Positions 9,158-18,385 of a stretch of DNA of 64,000 nt are shown here, piece after piece. Numbering within the stretch: the first letter of the stretch is position 1; each line of letters starts with the position of its first letter. Below the pieces are notes generated by a model. The model searched no databases. It had not been told where the DNA came from and saw nothing but the letters and a program-made list of their open reading frames with translations. This stretch comes from Rossellomorea vietnamensis. GTDB lineage: Bacteria > Bacillota > Bacilli > Bacillales > Bacillaceae_B. A program made the translations under genes and the position numbers. Location: contig NZ_VTEH01000007.1 in assembly GCF_008180615.1 (NCBI RefSeq), forward strand, positions 113,184 to 177,183, in the 5' to 3' direction.

Positions 9158-9283
9158 CTATCGACGAAATCAGGGGCTCTATCAACGAAAATGGGCCTTC
9201 TATCAACGAATTCTGCTTTCCTATCGACGAATTATGTACTTCTATCAACGAAAAACAGCATTCTTTCAACGAATAGCCTCTTT
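9158..9283. repeat. Six-copy 21-bp tandem array (array A)
   Basis: Six units begin at 9158, 9179, 9200, 9221, 9242 and 9263, an exact 21-bp period. Each has a conserved CTATCRACGAA and about ten variable bases. Because 21 is a multiple of 3, each frame shows a fake seven-residue peptide repeat (LSTNxxx, YQRKxxx), but no start signal or codon pattern supports a gene. The array lies between the 3' end of speB and the 5' end of ywiB, about 130 bases upstream of the longest possible ywiB start. The rest of the 9030-9438 gap holds only the speB terminator. Confidence 0.9.
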
Positions 9284-9383
9284 TCAACCACCTGCTTGGA
9301 CAGGCGACAATCAACCGACCGGCTCTCCTTCCGGCTCAATCGACAATTTCTGACAAATTCCGGGTGGTGACTGTCACCCAAAC

Positions 9384-9425
9384 AAAAAAACCGCCCCATT
9401 GAATCCATGACTCTCCAGGGCAGTT
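9384..9425 (-). terminator. Terminator of speB
   Basis: Minus-strand AACTGCCC...GGGCGGTT stem (one U-G pair) followed by a run of seven T, 14 bases downstream of the speB stop codon. Confidence 0.75.
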
Positions 9426-9438
9426 ACAACTTTAAATA

Positions 9439-10311
9439 CTATTTCACCCAGCCCAGCATCATTTCGCGGATGAGCTTGCTGGCTGTGTTGGCTGTTTGTT
9501 CGGATGCGTCATAAATCGGGGCCACTTCAACGAGGTCGGCTCCGACTACGTTCACTTCTGAACGGGCAATTTCATGGATGGAGGCCAGAAGTTCACGGGA
9601 GGTGATTCCACCTGCATCAACCGTGCCTGTTCCTGGCGCATGCGCAGGATCAAGGACATCGATGTCAATCGTTACATATACCGGACGTCCTGCGAGCGTT
9701 GGCAAGATTTCTTTTAACGGCTCCAGCACTTCAAACTTTGATATATGCATTCCGTTCTCCTTCGCCCATTGAAATTCTTCTTTCATGCCGGAACGGATTC
9801 CGAAAGAGTATACATTTTCGGGTCCGATATGCTCGGCGATTTTCCTGATCGGCGTAGAGTGTGACAGTGGCTCGCCTTCATAATTCTCACGAAGGTCTGT
9901 ATGGGCATCGAAATGAATGATGGCCAAATCTTTGTGTTTTTTATAAACAGCTTTCATGACTGGCCATGAAACCAGATGTTCGCCGCCCATGCCAAACGGA
10001 ATTTTGTTATCCTTCATCAGGCCGTCGATGTAATCTTCAATGATATCGATGCTTTTCTGCGGGTTCCCAAAAGGAAGCGGGATGTCCCCGGCATCGTAAT
10101 ACTTGATTTCTTTCAGTTCCCTGTCCAGATACGGGCTGTATTCTTCAAGGCCGATCGAAACTTCGCGGATACGGGCAGGGCCGAAACGTGACCCAGGACG
10201 GTAACTGACCGTCCAATCCATTGGCATTCCGTACAGCACAATTTGGCTGTCTTCATAGGAAGGGTGGCTGCCGATAAACACATTACCAGAGTAAGCTTCA
10301 TCAAAGCGCAT
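9439..10311 (-). CDS. speB: Agmatinase
   Basis: Manganese ureohydrolase converting agmatine to putrescine and urea. 290 aa, as in other bacilli. The binuclear manganese ligands are in GGEHLVSWP (near residue 111), DAHTDLRENYEGEPLSHSTPIR (134-155) and DIDVLDPAHAPGTGT (212-226). The ATG at 10311 follows AAGGAG. It comes after speE on the same strand with a 131-base gap holding a 39-bp hairpin. Together they make spermidine from agmatine, the arginine-decarboxylase route used by bacilli. Confidence 0.96.
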   Translation of the reverse strand: MRFDEAYSGNVFIGSHPSYEDSQIVLYGMPMDWTVSYRPGSRFGPARIREVSIGLEEYSPYLDRELKEIKYYDAGDIPLPFGNPQKSIDIIEDYIDGLMKDNKIPFGMGGEHLVSWPVMKAVYKKHKDLAIIHFDAHTDLRENYEGEPLSHSTPIRKIAEHIGPENVYSFGIRSGMKEEFQWAKENGMHISKFEVLEPLKEILPTLAGRPVYVTIDIDVLDPAHAPGTGTVDAGGITSRELLASIHEIARSEVNVVGADLVEVAPIYDASEQTANTASKLIREMMLGWVK

Positions 10312-10386
10312 TTTTCAACACTCCTTTTAAAATTAATGCTACGTAACAATATTCAATAGGATAAGCGCCAAATACGCTCTATCACT

Positions 10387-10425
10387 GTAAAGCACTAAGA
10401 GGGACAGTCCCTTTTAGTGCTTTAC
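10387..10425. repeat. 39-bp near-perfect inverted repeat between speE and speB
   Basis: Two 19-base arms around one central base, with a single G-T mismatch; the arms begin GTAAAGCACTAA and end TTAGTGCTTTAC. There is no T tract after it on the minus strand, so it is not a standard terminator. It could act as a partial terminator, an mRNA processing or stabilising hairpin that sets the speE/speB ratio, or a protein site. Confidence 0.8.
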
Positions 10426-10442
10426 TGCATTAAAGAATCTTC

Positions 10443-11273
10443 TCACTCCGTTAAGTCTTTTACAAACTTAGGCAGTGCAAAGCTGGCTTTATGAAGCTCT
10501 TTTGTATAGTATTTCGTTTCGATTTCATGGAAACGGTCATCGCTTACTTCCAGAGGATCATGTTTCTTGGAGCCGACTGTGAATGCCCACAGGCCGCTTG
10601 GATAAGTCGGGATGTTTGCCGTGTACAGACGCGTAATCGGGAAAATCTCTTTTACATCGCTTTGTACCTGGCGAATCAAATCTGCCTTGAACCAAGGGTT
10701 GTCACATTGAGCAACAAAGATTCCGTCTTCTTTCAATGCTTTAGAGATTCCTGCGTAGAATCCTTTTGTGAACAAGTTCACGGCCGGGCCAACAGGCTCA
10801 GTAGAGTCCACCATGATGACGTCATATTCATTTTCACTTTTCGCGATGTGCATGAAGCCGTCGCCTACCTGTACTTCCACTCTTTCGTTTTCAAGCTCGC
10901 CCGCAATCTCAGGAAGGTACTTTTTCGAGTACTCGATGACTTTACCGTCGATTTCCGCAAGAACTGCTTTTTTAACAGACGGGTGCTTCAACACTTCACG
11001 GATAACGCCTCCGTCTCCACCGCCGACAACAAGCACGGTTTCCGGGTTGGGATGTGTGAACAATGGTACATGTGCGACCATTTCATGGTAAACGAACTCA
11101 TCTTTTTGAGAAGTCATGACCATGTCATCAAGAAGCAGCATGTTCCCCCACTCTTCTGTTTCGACCATATCAAGCTTTTGAAATTCCGTTTGCTCTGTAT
11201 GTAAAGTTTTCTTGATTTTCATTGTAATTCCGAAGTTTTCCGTTTGTTTCTCTGTGAACCAGAATCCACCCAT
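10443..11273 (-). CDS. speE: Spermidine synthase
   Basis: Aminopropyltransferase moving the propylamine group of decarboxylated S-adenosylmethionine to putrescine. 276 aa. The Rossmann-type cofactor site reads [21 protein letters not shown] (about 80-100). The catalytic region has [14 protein letters not shown] (about 152-165), with the Asp pair expected in the family, then CDNPWF. The ATG is preceded by AAAGGAATGAAG. It is the first gene of the speE-speB unit, with a candidate promoter at 11369-11396. Confidence 0.96.
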   Translation of the reverse strand: MGGFWFTEKQTENFGITMKIKKTLHTEQTEFQKLDMVETEEWGNMLLLDDMVMTSQKDEFVYHEMVAHVPLFTHPNPETVLVVGGGDGGVIREVLKHPSVKKAVLAEIDGKVIEYSKKYLPEIAGELENERVEVQVGDGFMHIAKSENEYDVIMVDSTEPVGPAVNLFTKGFYAGISKALKEDGIFVAQCDNPWFKADLIRQVQSDVKEIFPITRLYTANIPTYPSGLWAFTVGSKKHDPLEVSDDRFHEIETKYYTKELHKASFALPKFVKDLTE

Positions 11274-11368
11274 TTTACTTCATTCCTTTTCTAATTAATT
11301 CTCGCGGCCGGGGACAAGCATCATCATAAATATCCTTCCCCAACTGCATAAATACAAACATGAGAAAA

Positions 11369-11396
11369 AGTATAGTCTAATTTGGCGAAAATACAA
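11369..11396 (-). promoter_or_regulatory. Candidate sigma-A promoter of speE
   Basis: Minus strand: TTGTAT (11396-11391), a 16-bp spacer and TATACT (11374-11369). It would give a leader of roughly 90 bases before speE. Confidence 0.5.
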
Positions 11397-11496
11397 GAAT
11401 AATTATTAATTTTCTTCCTATATGTTTAAAAAAAGCTCCTGCTTTCCATAATGAATACTAATAAAACGGCAGATTCATAGGAAATGAGGGATTCAC

Positions 11497-13566
11497 TTGG
11501 AAATCATCACAAGTTCCCGTTTACAAAAAACCAAAAAATATTTGCGCGCCGCAATCATTCTGGGCCTGCTCTCCACCCTGTTAATCCTGGCTGGACTAGC
11601 GGGTTTATTGACATACGCCAAAATCCAGGGGCCTCCCCCTCTTGCTGTTCCCCAGTCCACCCTTTTCTATGGTGCTGATGGATCGATCATCGGCGAAAGC
11701 AACAGCGGAGAGAAGAGATACTGGGTGCACCTCGAGAACATTTCACCCGATTTAATCGATGCCACACTGGCTATTGAAGATAAAGGATTTTTCTCGCACC
11801 ACGGGTTCGATTTTAAACGAATCACGGCGGCCGGGTTAGCCGACTTGAAGGCAATGGCCAAAGTCCAGGGAGCTTCGACGATTTCGCAGCAGTATGCCCG
11901 GAACCTCTTTCTGACTCATGATAAAACATGGAAAAGGAAGATTTCAGAAGCTCTTTATACTTTGCGTCTGGAGATGAATTATTCCAAGGATGAGATTCTT
12001 GAAGGATACTTGAACACGATTTATTATGGCCACGGCGCTTACGGGATCGAGGCCGCCAGCCAATTTTATTTTGGAAAGGCTGCAGAAGCTTTGACAGTTG
12101 CCGAAGCCGCAATGCTTGCCGGAATCCCAAAAGGGCCGAGCCTTTATTCTCCGCTTGACTCTTTCGAAAAAGCAAAAGAACGCCAGGGCCTCATCCTCAA
12201 TGCCATGAAGGAAGATAAAATGATTACAGATGAGGTTGCCGCTCAGGCTAAGGCGAAAACGTTGGCAATTGTCGGAAAATATCCGCATGAGTCAGTGGAA
12301 ACCGCTCCTTATTTCCAGGATGTTGTTAAAAATATTCTCAGGAACCAACTGGGCATTGATGAGCGTACCGTCGAGCTTGGCGGCCTGAAAGTATACACAA
12401 CACTAAATCCGCAGCATCAGCAAGCAGCGGAAGACGTAATTGAAAGAGAGATCGGCCCGGAATCTGATATCCAGGTTGGATTCACGGCCATCAATCCGAA
12501 AAACGGGCATGTCACCGCCATGGTCGGGGGCAGGAATTATGAGGAAAGTCCCTTCAACCGAGCCGTCCAGGCAGTAAGGCAGCCGGGATCAACCATCAAG
12601 CCGCTCCTTTATTATGCGGCGGTCGAGAAAGGGTTCACCCCTTCTACAACGATGAGGAGCGAACTGACTACGTTCAAATTCGATGACGGACAAAGTGAAT
12701 ACACCCCGCATAATTTTAACAATAAGTATGCAGGAGATGACATTACATTGGCTCAGGCGATTGCCATTTCGGATAATGTCTATGCCGTCAAGACCCACCT
12801 CTTCCTTGGTGAAGAAACGCTCACCGATACAGCCAAAAAATTCGGCCTTTCAACACCTGTTAAAAAGGTGCCGTCCTCCGCCCTTGGAACTTCCGGCGCA
12901 AGAGTCATCGATATGGTCAATGCTTATGGGATGTTTGCCAATGGCGGGTATAAAATCCGTCCCGTCTTCATTACAAAGGTGGAAGGCTTCAGCGGGGAAA
13001 CCATCTATGAAAACAAATGGGAAAAGGAACAGGTTCTCGACAGGGATGCCGCATATGTCATGACACACATGCTCAGCGGCATCTTTGACCCCAAGCTGAA
13101 CGACTATTCAACTGTGACAGGGATCACCATCCGTAAAGATGCGACAAGACCTTATGCCGGGAAATCAGGCACAACCAATTCAGATAACTGGATGATCGGG
13201 TTTGCTCCCCAGCTCACGGCCGGCGTGTGGACCGGGTATGATAAAGGAAAAGAAATTTCACTAGTAGAGGATAAATACTATGCCAAAAACATTTGGGTCC
13301 ACTTCATGGAAGAGGCTTTAAAAGGCGAACCTGTCAAAGCATTCAAGCCAACCAAAAATGTCAAAGGCTATCTCGTCAATCCGCATAACGGAAAGCTCGC
13401 AACCAAAGGGTGTCCGGTCCAGCGCTTCACGTACTTTGTAAAAGGAACTGAACCGACTGAATACTGCGATGAGCATCTTCATGAAGAGACTCCGGCTAAA
13501 CCGCCGGCGGCCGAGCCGAAAGAGGAGAAAACACCGTGGTATAAAAAATGGACAGAGTGGTTCTAA
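11497..13566 (+). CDS. pbpG: Class A penicillin-binding protein (PbpG type)
   Basis: Bifunctional cell-wall enzyme with a glycosyltransferase and a DD-transpeptidase domain; in B. subtilis PbpG works in forespore wall synthesis. 689 aa. An N-terminal membrane anchor spans about 22-45. The glycosyltransferase GT51 domain (70-240) has IEDKGFFSHHGFD and GASTISQQYARNLFL. The transpeptidase domain has the SxxK motif STIK (near residue 366), the SDN motif ISDNVYAVK and KSGTTNSDNW (KTG-like) near 552. The C-terminus carries a short Pro/Glu/Lys-rich tail. The start codon is TTG, 6 bases after GAGGG; the upstream ATG at 11484 is in another frame. Confidence 0.93.
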   Translation: MEIITSSRLQKTKKYLRAAIILGLLSTLLILAGLAGLLTYAKIQGPPPLAVPQSTLFYGADGSIIGESNSGEKRYWVHLENISPDLIDATLAIEDKGFFSHHGFDFKRITAAGLADLKAMAKVQGASTISQQYARNLFLTHDKTWKRKISEALYTLRLEMNYSKDEILEGYLNTIYYGHGAYGIEAASQFYFGKAAEALTVAEAAMLAGIPKGPSLYSPLDSFEKAKERQGLILNAMKEDKMITDEVAAQAKAKTLAIVGKYPHESVETAPYFQDVVKNILRNQLGIDERTVELGGLKVYTTLNPQHQQAAEDVIEREIGPESDIQVGFTAINPKNGHVTAMVGGRNYEESPFNRAVQAVRQPGSTIKPLLYYAAVEKGFTPSTTMRSELTTFKFDDGQSEYTPHNFNNKYAGDDITLAQAIAISDNVYAVKTHLFLGEETLTDTAKKFGLSTPVKKVPSSALGTSGARVIDMVNAYGMFANGGYKIRPVFITKVEGFSGETIYENKWEKEQVLDRDAAYVMTHMLSGIFDPKLNDYSTVTGITIRKDATRPYAGKSGTTNSDNWMIGFAPQLTAGVWTGYDKGKEISLVEDKYYAKNIWVHFMEEALKGEPVKAFKPTKNVKGYLVNPHNGKLATKGCPVQRFTYFVKGTEPTEYCDEHLHEETPAKPPAAEPKEEKTPWYKKWTEWF

Positions 13567-13757
13567 ACTGGTTTCCTGGACGGGACGCAGTATGAGATTG
13601 TAACCGGTATCAGAGGCTGTCGAACCGCCCGCCAACAATTATCCGGCGCGATTCTTCATCAAGTGCACCGGGCTGTCCAAGAGGCCGGGTGACAGCGGAG
13701 CCGCGCAGCTGAAGCGTAAACAATAAGCATAAGACCATCTAAAAAAGCATAAGAAAA

Positions 13758-13788
13758 ACCCCGGGTTTGTGCGAACCCGGGGTCTTTC
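13758..13788 (+). terminator. Terminator downstream of pbpG
   Basis: ACCCCGGGTT/AACCCGGGGT, a 10-bp perfect stem, followed by TCTTTC and preceded by AGAAAA. It lies about 190 bases after pbpG. The rest of the 354-base gap before ywhD (13567-13757 and 13789-13920) shows no gene or array. Confidence 0.7.
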
Positions 13789-13920
13789 ATGTCCTAGTTT
13801 GATTTGTGCAAACTGTGATTTAAGTTTACTTTTTTTCTCGCCAATGAGCAAGATGTGAACGATTTTTTCTTACAACTGTCACATTTCGTTCAAACTATTG
13901 TCATAATTTGTAAGAACATT

Positions 13921-14430
13921 TCAGACAGAGAGTCCTTCTTTCAGTTTATCTTCAGATCTCTCCCACATTCCTTTATCATGGTTGATGAGGTAGTCTTTTA
14001 AGATGCCTTTTGAACGGTCATCCATGTCATCGACAATGATATGGCGCTTGATTGATTTATCCATCCGGTTCACGTGTTCAGGCAGGGATTTATAGCCTCT
14101 GCGTTTTTCCGTATTGACGACCATTTCACAGGCTGTCACGCCGGCATAATAAGGGCCGTCCGCTTTCCGGTCGATGGTCACCCAGACAAGCCAGTAAGGT
14201 TTACCGCCTTCCGAATCTTCACGATTAGTCGTGAATTTGATTCTTTTTTCCACGGAACTGCGGGCATGCATCGCACCTATGTCAACAAAAGCTTCTCCTT
14301 CCTGCACATCAACGAATACAGGGGATACATTATCCAGGCTCAAAGAACCGATTCCGAAGCCGCCGTGCCCGTCTGTCGGGTCATTTTTGATAATATTAAA
14401 GCCTACTTTGCTCTTCTTTTTTTCATCCAT
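13921..14430 (-). CDS. ywhD: YwhD family protein
   Basis: 169-aa soluble protein of the Bacillus-specific YwhD family; function unknown. It begins MDEKKKSKVGFNIIKNDPTDGHGGFGIGSLSLDNVSP-like, with a Gly-rich strand, and ends in a charged helical segment. There are no membrane segments or recognisable catalytic motif. The ATG is preceded by AGAAGGAG. It sits between pbpG and ywhC exactly as in B. subtilis, in its own transcription unit. Confidence 0.88.
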   Translation of the reverse strand: MDEKKKSKVGFNIIKNDPTDGHGGFGIGSLSLDNVSPVFVDVQEGEAFVDIGAMHARSSVEKRIKFTTNREDSEGGKPYWLVWVTIDRKADGPYYAGVTACEMVVNTEKRRGYKSLPEHVNRMDKSIKRHIIVDDMDDRSKGILKDYLINHDKGMWERSEDKLKEGLSV

Positions 14431-14646
14431 CTATATCGCTCCTTCTGCTTTATGAAAATCTTTTCGTAAACTTTGTTGCTATTTGATACTTATTCTGAGA
14501 AATATCTATCTCAAAAAGGAAAAAATATGGTAATACCGAAAGAAAAAGAGCTGCTCTTCCTCGATAAGAGATAAAACTCTTAGTATCCGGGGAAAAATCC
14601 GGATTTTAGGATTTTTCTAAAAGCAACAATATATCCGAAAACAGCC

Positions 14647-15309
14647 TTATGAAAATAATGAAAATACCGCATAGTAAATCGTATTGAACGTCTGTCCCAC
14701 AGCACTCATCCCGCCGTTGATCACCGGCCAGATCGTGTAACGGTCAAGAGGGGTAATGACCAAAATCAAAAACAGCAGAACGCCATATTGTTCATACTGC
14801 GACATCTTTGAGCGCAGGCGGGGCGAAACAAGGTCCTCGATAATCCGGTAGCCGTCCAAGGGAGGAAACGGCAATAGATTAAATATGAACAAAAGGATGT
14901 TCAGGTATACAATCATATTGAAAAGGTCGATGAAAAACTGGGGAACGACCGTGCCGAAACCAAAAGTGATGATAAAATAAAAAATTCCGTAAGCGATGAA
15001 CGCTATGAGGAAGTTGCTCAGCGGTCCCGCCACCGACACAAGCACCCCTGCCAGCTTCGGCTTCTTGAAGTTGAAGCGGTTCACAGGAACAGGCCTTGCC
15101 CAGCCGAAGCCGGCAATCAAGATAAAGAGGGTCCCGATTGGATCTAAGTGCTGAATCGGATTAAGGGTAAGCCTTCCTTGATCCTTCGCGGTATCATCCC
15201 CGAATTTGTGTGCTACATAAGCGTGTGCATATTCGTGAAACGTGAATGCCAGGATCAAGGCAATGATCACGAAAGGAAGCTCTTCTAAATTAAAGGCTAA
15301 AAAGTCCAA
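14647..15309 (-). CDS. ywhC: Site-2 protease family zinc metalloprotease YwhC
   Basis: Intramembrane metalloprotease of the M50B group, probably cutting a membrane-bound substrate that is not known. 220 aa. The zinc motif HEYAH lies in the first membrane segment (near residue 24: FTFHEYAHAYVAHKFGDD). The third zinc ligand lies in NLLPFPPLDGYRI (about 142-154). Four to five further hydrophobic segments are visible. The start codon is TTG at 15309, 8 bases after AAGGAG. Between it and ywhD lies a weak ATCCGG/CCGGAT hairpin (14583-14603) that may end transcription. Confidence 0.92.
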   Translation of the reverse strand: MDFLAFNLEELPFVIIALILAFTFHEYAHAYVAHKFGDDTAKDQGRLTLNPIQHLDPIGTLFILIAGFGWARPVPVNRFNFKKPKLAGVLVSVAGPLSNFLIAFIAYGIFYFIITFGFGTVVPQFFIDLFNMIVYLNILLFIFNLLPFPPLDGYRIIEDLVSPRLRSKMSQYEQYGVLLFLILVITPLDRYTIWPVINGGMSAVGQTFNTIYYAVFSLFS

Positions 15310-15487
15310 TGTCTGTTCTCCTTCATATACATAAATGATTTTAAAAATAGGTAATATCTCTATCTAAATATTCTCTATCATCCAGACTTGCTCCTTCTGG
15401 AAAATACGATAAACTTTTAACTGGAAGATATTTTTCTCAATATCCCCATAATGATTGTAACAAAATTATAGAACAGGAGCGAAGCCC

Positions 15488-15676
15488 ATGCCTTATGTAA
15501 CCGTTAAAATGATCGAAGGACGCAGTGAGGACCAAAAGAAAGCCCTGGTCGAAAAGGTAACTGCAGCTGTCAGCGAAACAACAGGTGCCCCTGAAGAGAA
15601 AGTCGTCGTATTCATAGAGGAAATGAGCAAGAATCATTATGCCGTGGGTGGAAAACGTCTAAGTGACGAAGAATAG
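15488..15676 (+). CDS. ywhB: 2-hydroxymuconate (4-oxalocrotonate) tautomerase family protein
   Basis: 62-aa tautomerase fold subunit, expected to form hexamers. The N-terminal Pro that acts as catalytic base after removal of Met is present (MPYVTVKM), and an Arg lies at residue 12. The physiological substrate in bacilli is unknown, because the meta-cleavage pathway is absent around it. An AGGAGCG site precedes the ATG. A strong terminator follows. Confidence 0.92.
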   Translation: MPYVTVKMIEGRSEDQKKALVEKVTAAVSETTGAPEEKVVVFIEEMSKNHYAVGGKRLSDEE

Positions 15677-15702
15677 TCATTTTGTTTTCCCGTCTCAGCA
15701 GA

Positions 15703-15738
15703 AAAGCCGCCGGTCCAATGTGACTGGCGGCTTTTTTT
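15703..15738 (+). terminator. Terminator of ywhB
   Basis: AAAGCCGCCGGT/ACTGGCGGCTT stem followed by seven T, 27 bases after the ywhB stop codon. Confidence 0.92.
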
Positions 15739-15799
15739 GAGCTTCGCCTCCATTTCACTCTATCTGCTCTTGTGTAACTGTGAGCTCCCTTGAGACCTC

Positions 15800-16360
15800 C
15801 CACCAGTATTGGGACCCCTAGAAGTTCTCTTGGTTACCTTTTCTTGCTTTACCACTACCATTTGGGCACCTAGAAGCTTTCTTGGTTACCTTTTTCATGC
15901 TTTCCCACTACCATTTGGGCACTTAGAAGCTCCCTTGGTTACCTTTTCTTGCTTTCCCACCAGTGTTTGGGCACCTAGAAGCTCCCTTGGTTACCTTTTC
16001 TTGCTTTCCCACTACCATTTGGGCACCTAGAAGCTCCCTTGGTTACCTTTTCTCGCTTTCCCACCACCATTTGGACCCCTAGAAGCTCCCTTGGTTACCT
16101 TTTCTTGCTTTCCCACCACCATTTAGGCACCTAGAAGCTCCCTTGGTTACCTTCCCTTGCTTATCCACTACCATTTGGGCACCTAGAAGCTTTTTGGTTA
16201 CTCTTCCTCACTTTCCCACCAGCACTTGGGCGTCTAAAAGCCTCCTTGACACCGCTTCCCAGAAAATTTCACTGACCATGGGTCTCTAAAAACCTCCTTG
16301 ACACCTTTCCCCTGCTAACCTTACTCTTTCCAGGTCTCTAAAACCCAGACTCCCACCCGA
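15800..16360. repeat. Eleven-copy 52-bp tandem array (array B)
   Basis: The anchor TAGAAGC or its variant TAAAAnC occurs at 15819, 15871, 15924, 15976, 16028, 16080, 16132, 16184, 16235, 16287 and 16339, steps of 51-53 and mostly exactly 52. A unit runs roughly GGCACCTAGAAGCTCCC, TTGGTTACCTTTTCTTGC, TTTCCCACTACCATTTG. The middle copies are nearly identical, and those toward 16235-16339 are worn. The array fills the gap between convergent ywhB and ywgA. Frames through it are open by chance and show peptide repeats, but no gene. Confidence 0.95.
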
Positions 16361-16442
16361 AAATCCATACCGCCCGATCCTTCCTCACCAAAGGGTCTCC
16401 GCATAACAAAAAAACCCGCCACATCAGTGACAGGCTCCGAGA

Positions 16443-16949
16443 TTATTGCACAATCTTCTCTTTCAGTGATTCGATATATTCATAGGCAGTATCGATTTCT
16501 TCTACCGTATACTTCTGCTTGCTCTTCAGGGTAAAGATCTTTTCTTCCACTTCTTCACGAGGCAGGTTATCGAAATATAACACTGTTGATACGAGTTCCA
16601 GGAAACGGGAAGGCTGCTCGTTCATGGCCTCCAGGCAGTCCTTCAGGAACGGCATGTCCGTTTCATACATGTTCAAAAAGCCCTGTCCTTCTTCTGTCAC
16701 GGTGTAACGGTATTGGTAGTAGCCGCCTTTTTTCTCTTTGAGCTCGCTGATGAAGCCCATGTTACATAGTTCTTCCACTCGAAGGGTCAGCTCCTCAGAG
16801 TAAGGACCGTAGAAATGAAACTGGAATTTTTCTTGAAAAGGGAACGATAATTTCTTGGCAATATATATCATTTTCTGCAGTTTTTTTCTGCCGGTAATTT
16901 CCCCGGAAGCCAAAAATGCACTCATTAATTTCGTGTGATCCTTTAACAC
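16443..16949 (-). CDS. ywgA: YwgA family protein
   Basis: 168-aa protein of the YwgA family; function unknown. The conserved N-terminal part (DHTKLMSAFLASGEITGRKKLQKMIYIAKKL) resembles a winged-helix fold, followed by FHFYGPYSEELT and a charged C-terminal helix. The frame is open upstream to 17033, but the family begins right at xxDHxKL. GTG at 16949, with TAGGAG 11 bases upstream, gives 168 aa against about 166 in B. subtilis. The next upstream gene, ywfO, ends at 17084, so the two are likely co-transcribed. Confidence 0.85.
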   Translation of the reverse strand: MLKDHTKLMSAFLASGEITGRKKLQKMIYIAKKLSFPFQEKFQFHFYGPYSEELTLRVEELCNMGFISELKEKKGGYYQYRYTVTEEGQGFLNMYETDMPFLKDCLEAMNEQPSRFLELVSTVLYFDNLPREEVEEKIFTLKSKQKYTVEEIDTAYEYIESLKEKIVQ

Positions 16950-17083
16950 TTTTACTTCATCTCCTACTTCAAAAATTACTCGGTGTTCCGCCATTAGGTG
17001 CACGGAGGCCGTCTCAGAAGTTTCCGGACCCAATTCTGCAACCGCGGTTCCGGCTATGGCTTATGAGACAGCCTCACTATGAA

Positions 17084-18385
17084 TCAATCGAGTTCCAAAA
17101 TGGAACGGATTTGTCTTTTGATGGTTTTCTTGGATGTTTCATCATATAAAAAATCGGCAGGGTAATAGAGTTTGTGGTCTGTTCGTCTTTTACCTGAGAT
17201 CGCGTCCACGATATCAGACTGCCTGGACAATTCCTTCAAGTCGTTGCCCGGCATCAGTAAATGAATCGGCAGACGCTCCTCTTCTTCCCCCGGCCGGTAA
17301 AAATCATACGGAAGATCCGATGATGAATCGACGACCAGATAGTACTCCGGATCGATTCCGGCTTTTTTGAATAGCGTTTCCAGCTCACTATGTTTCTTGT
17401 ATTCCTTCGCTGGATCGAATTCAACGTATTTGAAAAGGTTTCTGTTCATAAAGCGGCGGCAGAGGTCGCTCAGCACAGGATCATCCTCCTCTTCCCATGT
17501 CTGGAAGTAGAACATGATCACCGCTTCATCCAGCTTTAAATAATCCTCAAGTGATACGTCCTCTTCAAAGAGGGAATAAAAATGGAGAGGATCATATTTG
17601 AAAGCATACGAATCTTGATAAAGGTCTTTTGCACGATGAAGGATTTTAGTCAGAATTACTTCCGCACTCCGCGTAACAGGATGGAAATACACCTGCCAGT
17701 ACATCTGATAACGGCTCATTATGTAATCCTCCACTGCATGCATCCCGCTCGACTTAATGACGACCTGGTCTTCCCTCGGCCTCATCACGCGCAGGATCCG
17801 CTCCATATCGAAGTGGCCGTAGCTGACCCCTGTAAAATAGGCATCGCGCTGCAAATAGTCCATCCTGTCAGCATCGATCTGGCTGGAAATCAGGCTGACG
17901 ACCTGCTTGTTGGCATAGGTTTTCGCTATGACCTCAGCAACATGCTTGGGAAACTCACTGCCTACTCTTGAAAGGACCTGGTTAACTTCAGTATTTCCCA
18001 GAATAATTTCCTGTGTGAAATGCTCATGATCGAGATGGAAGACCTTTTCGAAAGAATGGGAAAAAGGTCCATGACCTAAATCATGAAGCAATGCAGCACA
18101 TAAACTTAAAAGTCTCTCATCCTGGCTCCATTCCGGCCGGCCCTGAAAGACATCGTCTACAATCCGGCGGACAATCTCATAGACACCGAGGGAATGATTC
18201 AAACGGCTGTGTTCTGCGCCATGGAACGTCAAATAAGTGGTTCCGAGCTGTCTGATCCGCCTCAGCCTCTGGAACTCCTTTGTCCCGATTAAATCCCAAA
18301 TGACCTGATCTTTCACGTGTACATAACGATGAACAGGGTCTTTAAAAACTTTTTCCTCATGCAACTTCAATTTGGAATATTCCAT
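17084..18385 (-). CDS. ywfO: HD-domain phosphohydrolase YwfO
   Basis: 433-aa metal-dependent phosphohydrolase of the SAMHD1/EF1143 type, likely a dNTP triphosphatase. The substrate HD pair is in LCAALLHDLGHGPFSHSFE (about 93-111), preceded by the first His in HGAEHSRLNHSLGVYEI and followed by the distal Asp in SSQIDADRMDYLQRDAYFTGV. The C-terminal part (300-433) is charged and family-specific. The ATG follows AGGGTAAAGG closely. Confidence 0.92.
   Translation of the reverse strand: MEYSKLKLHEEKVFKDPVHRYVHVKDQVIWDLIGTKEFQRLRRIRQLGTTYLTFHGAEHSRLNHSLGVYEIVRRIVDDVFQGRPEWSQDERLLSLCAALLHDLGHGPFSHSFEKVFHLDHEHFTQEIILGNTEVNQVLSRVGSEFPKHVAEVIAKTYANKQVVSLISSQIDADRMDYLQRDAYFTGVSYGHFDMERILRVMRPREDQVVIKSSGMHAVEDYIMSRYQMYWQVYFHPVTRSAEVILTKILHRAKDLYQDSYAFKYDPLHFYSLFEEDVSLEDYLKLDEAVIMFYFQTWEEEDDPVLSDLCRRFMNRNLFKYVEFDPAKEYKKHSELETLFKKAGIDPEYYLVVDSSSDLPYDFYRPGEEEERLPIHLLMPGNDLKELSRQSDIVDAISGKRRTDHKLYYPADFLYDETSKKTIKRQIRSILELD

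Noticed and set aside
9130..9290. CRISPR array
   Set aside because: The conserved part is only 11 bases with 10-base variable parts, far too short for repeats and spacers, and no cas genes are present.
9105..9370. Two plus-strand frames with seven-residue peptide repeats
   Set aside because: The 21-bp DNA period makes every frame look repetitive; both frames compete, and neither has a start signal or homology.
15800..16360. CRISPR array in array B
   Set aside because: The whole 52-bp unit is conserved between copies; there are no unique spacers and no cas genes.
18306..18321. Second parS site (TTTCACGTG inside ywfO)
   Set aside because: Only the central TTTCACGTG matches; the right arm reads TACAT in place of AAACA.
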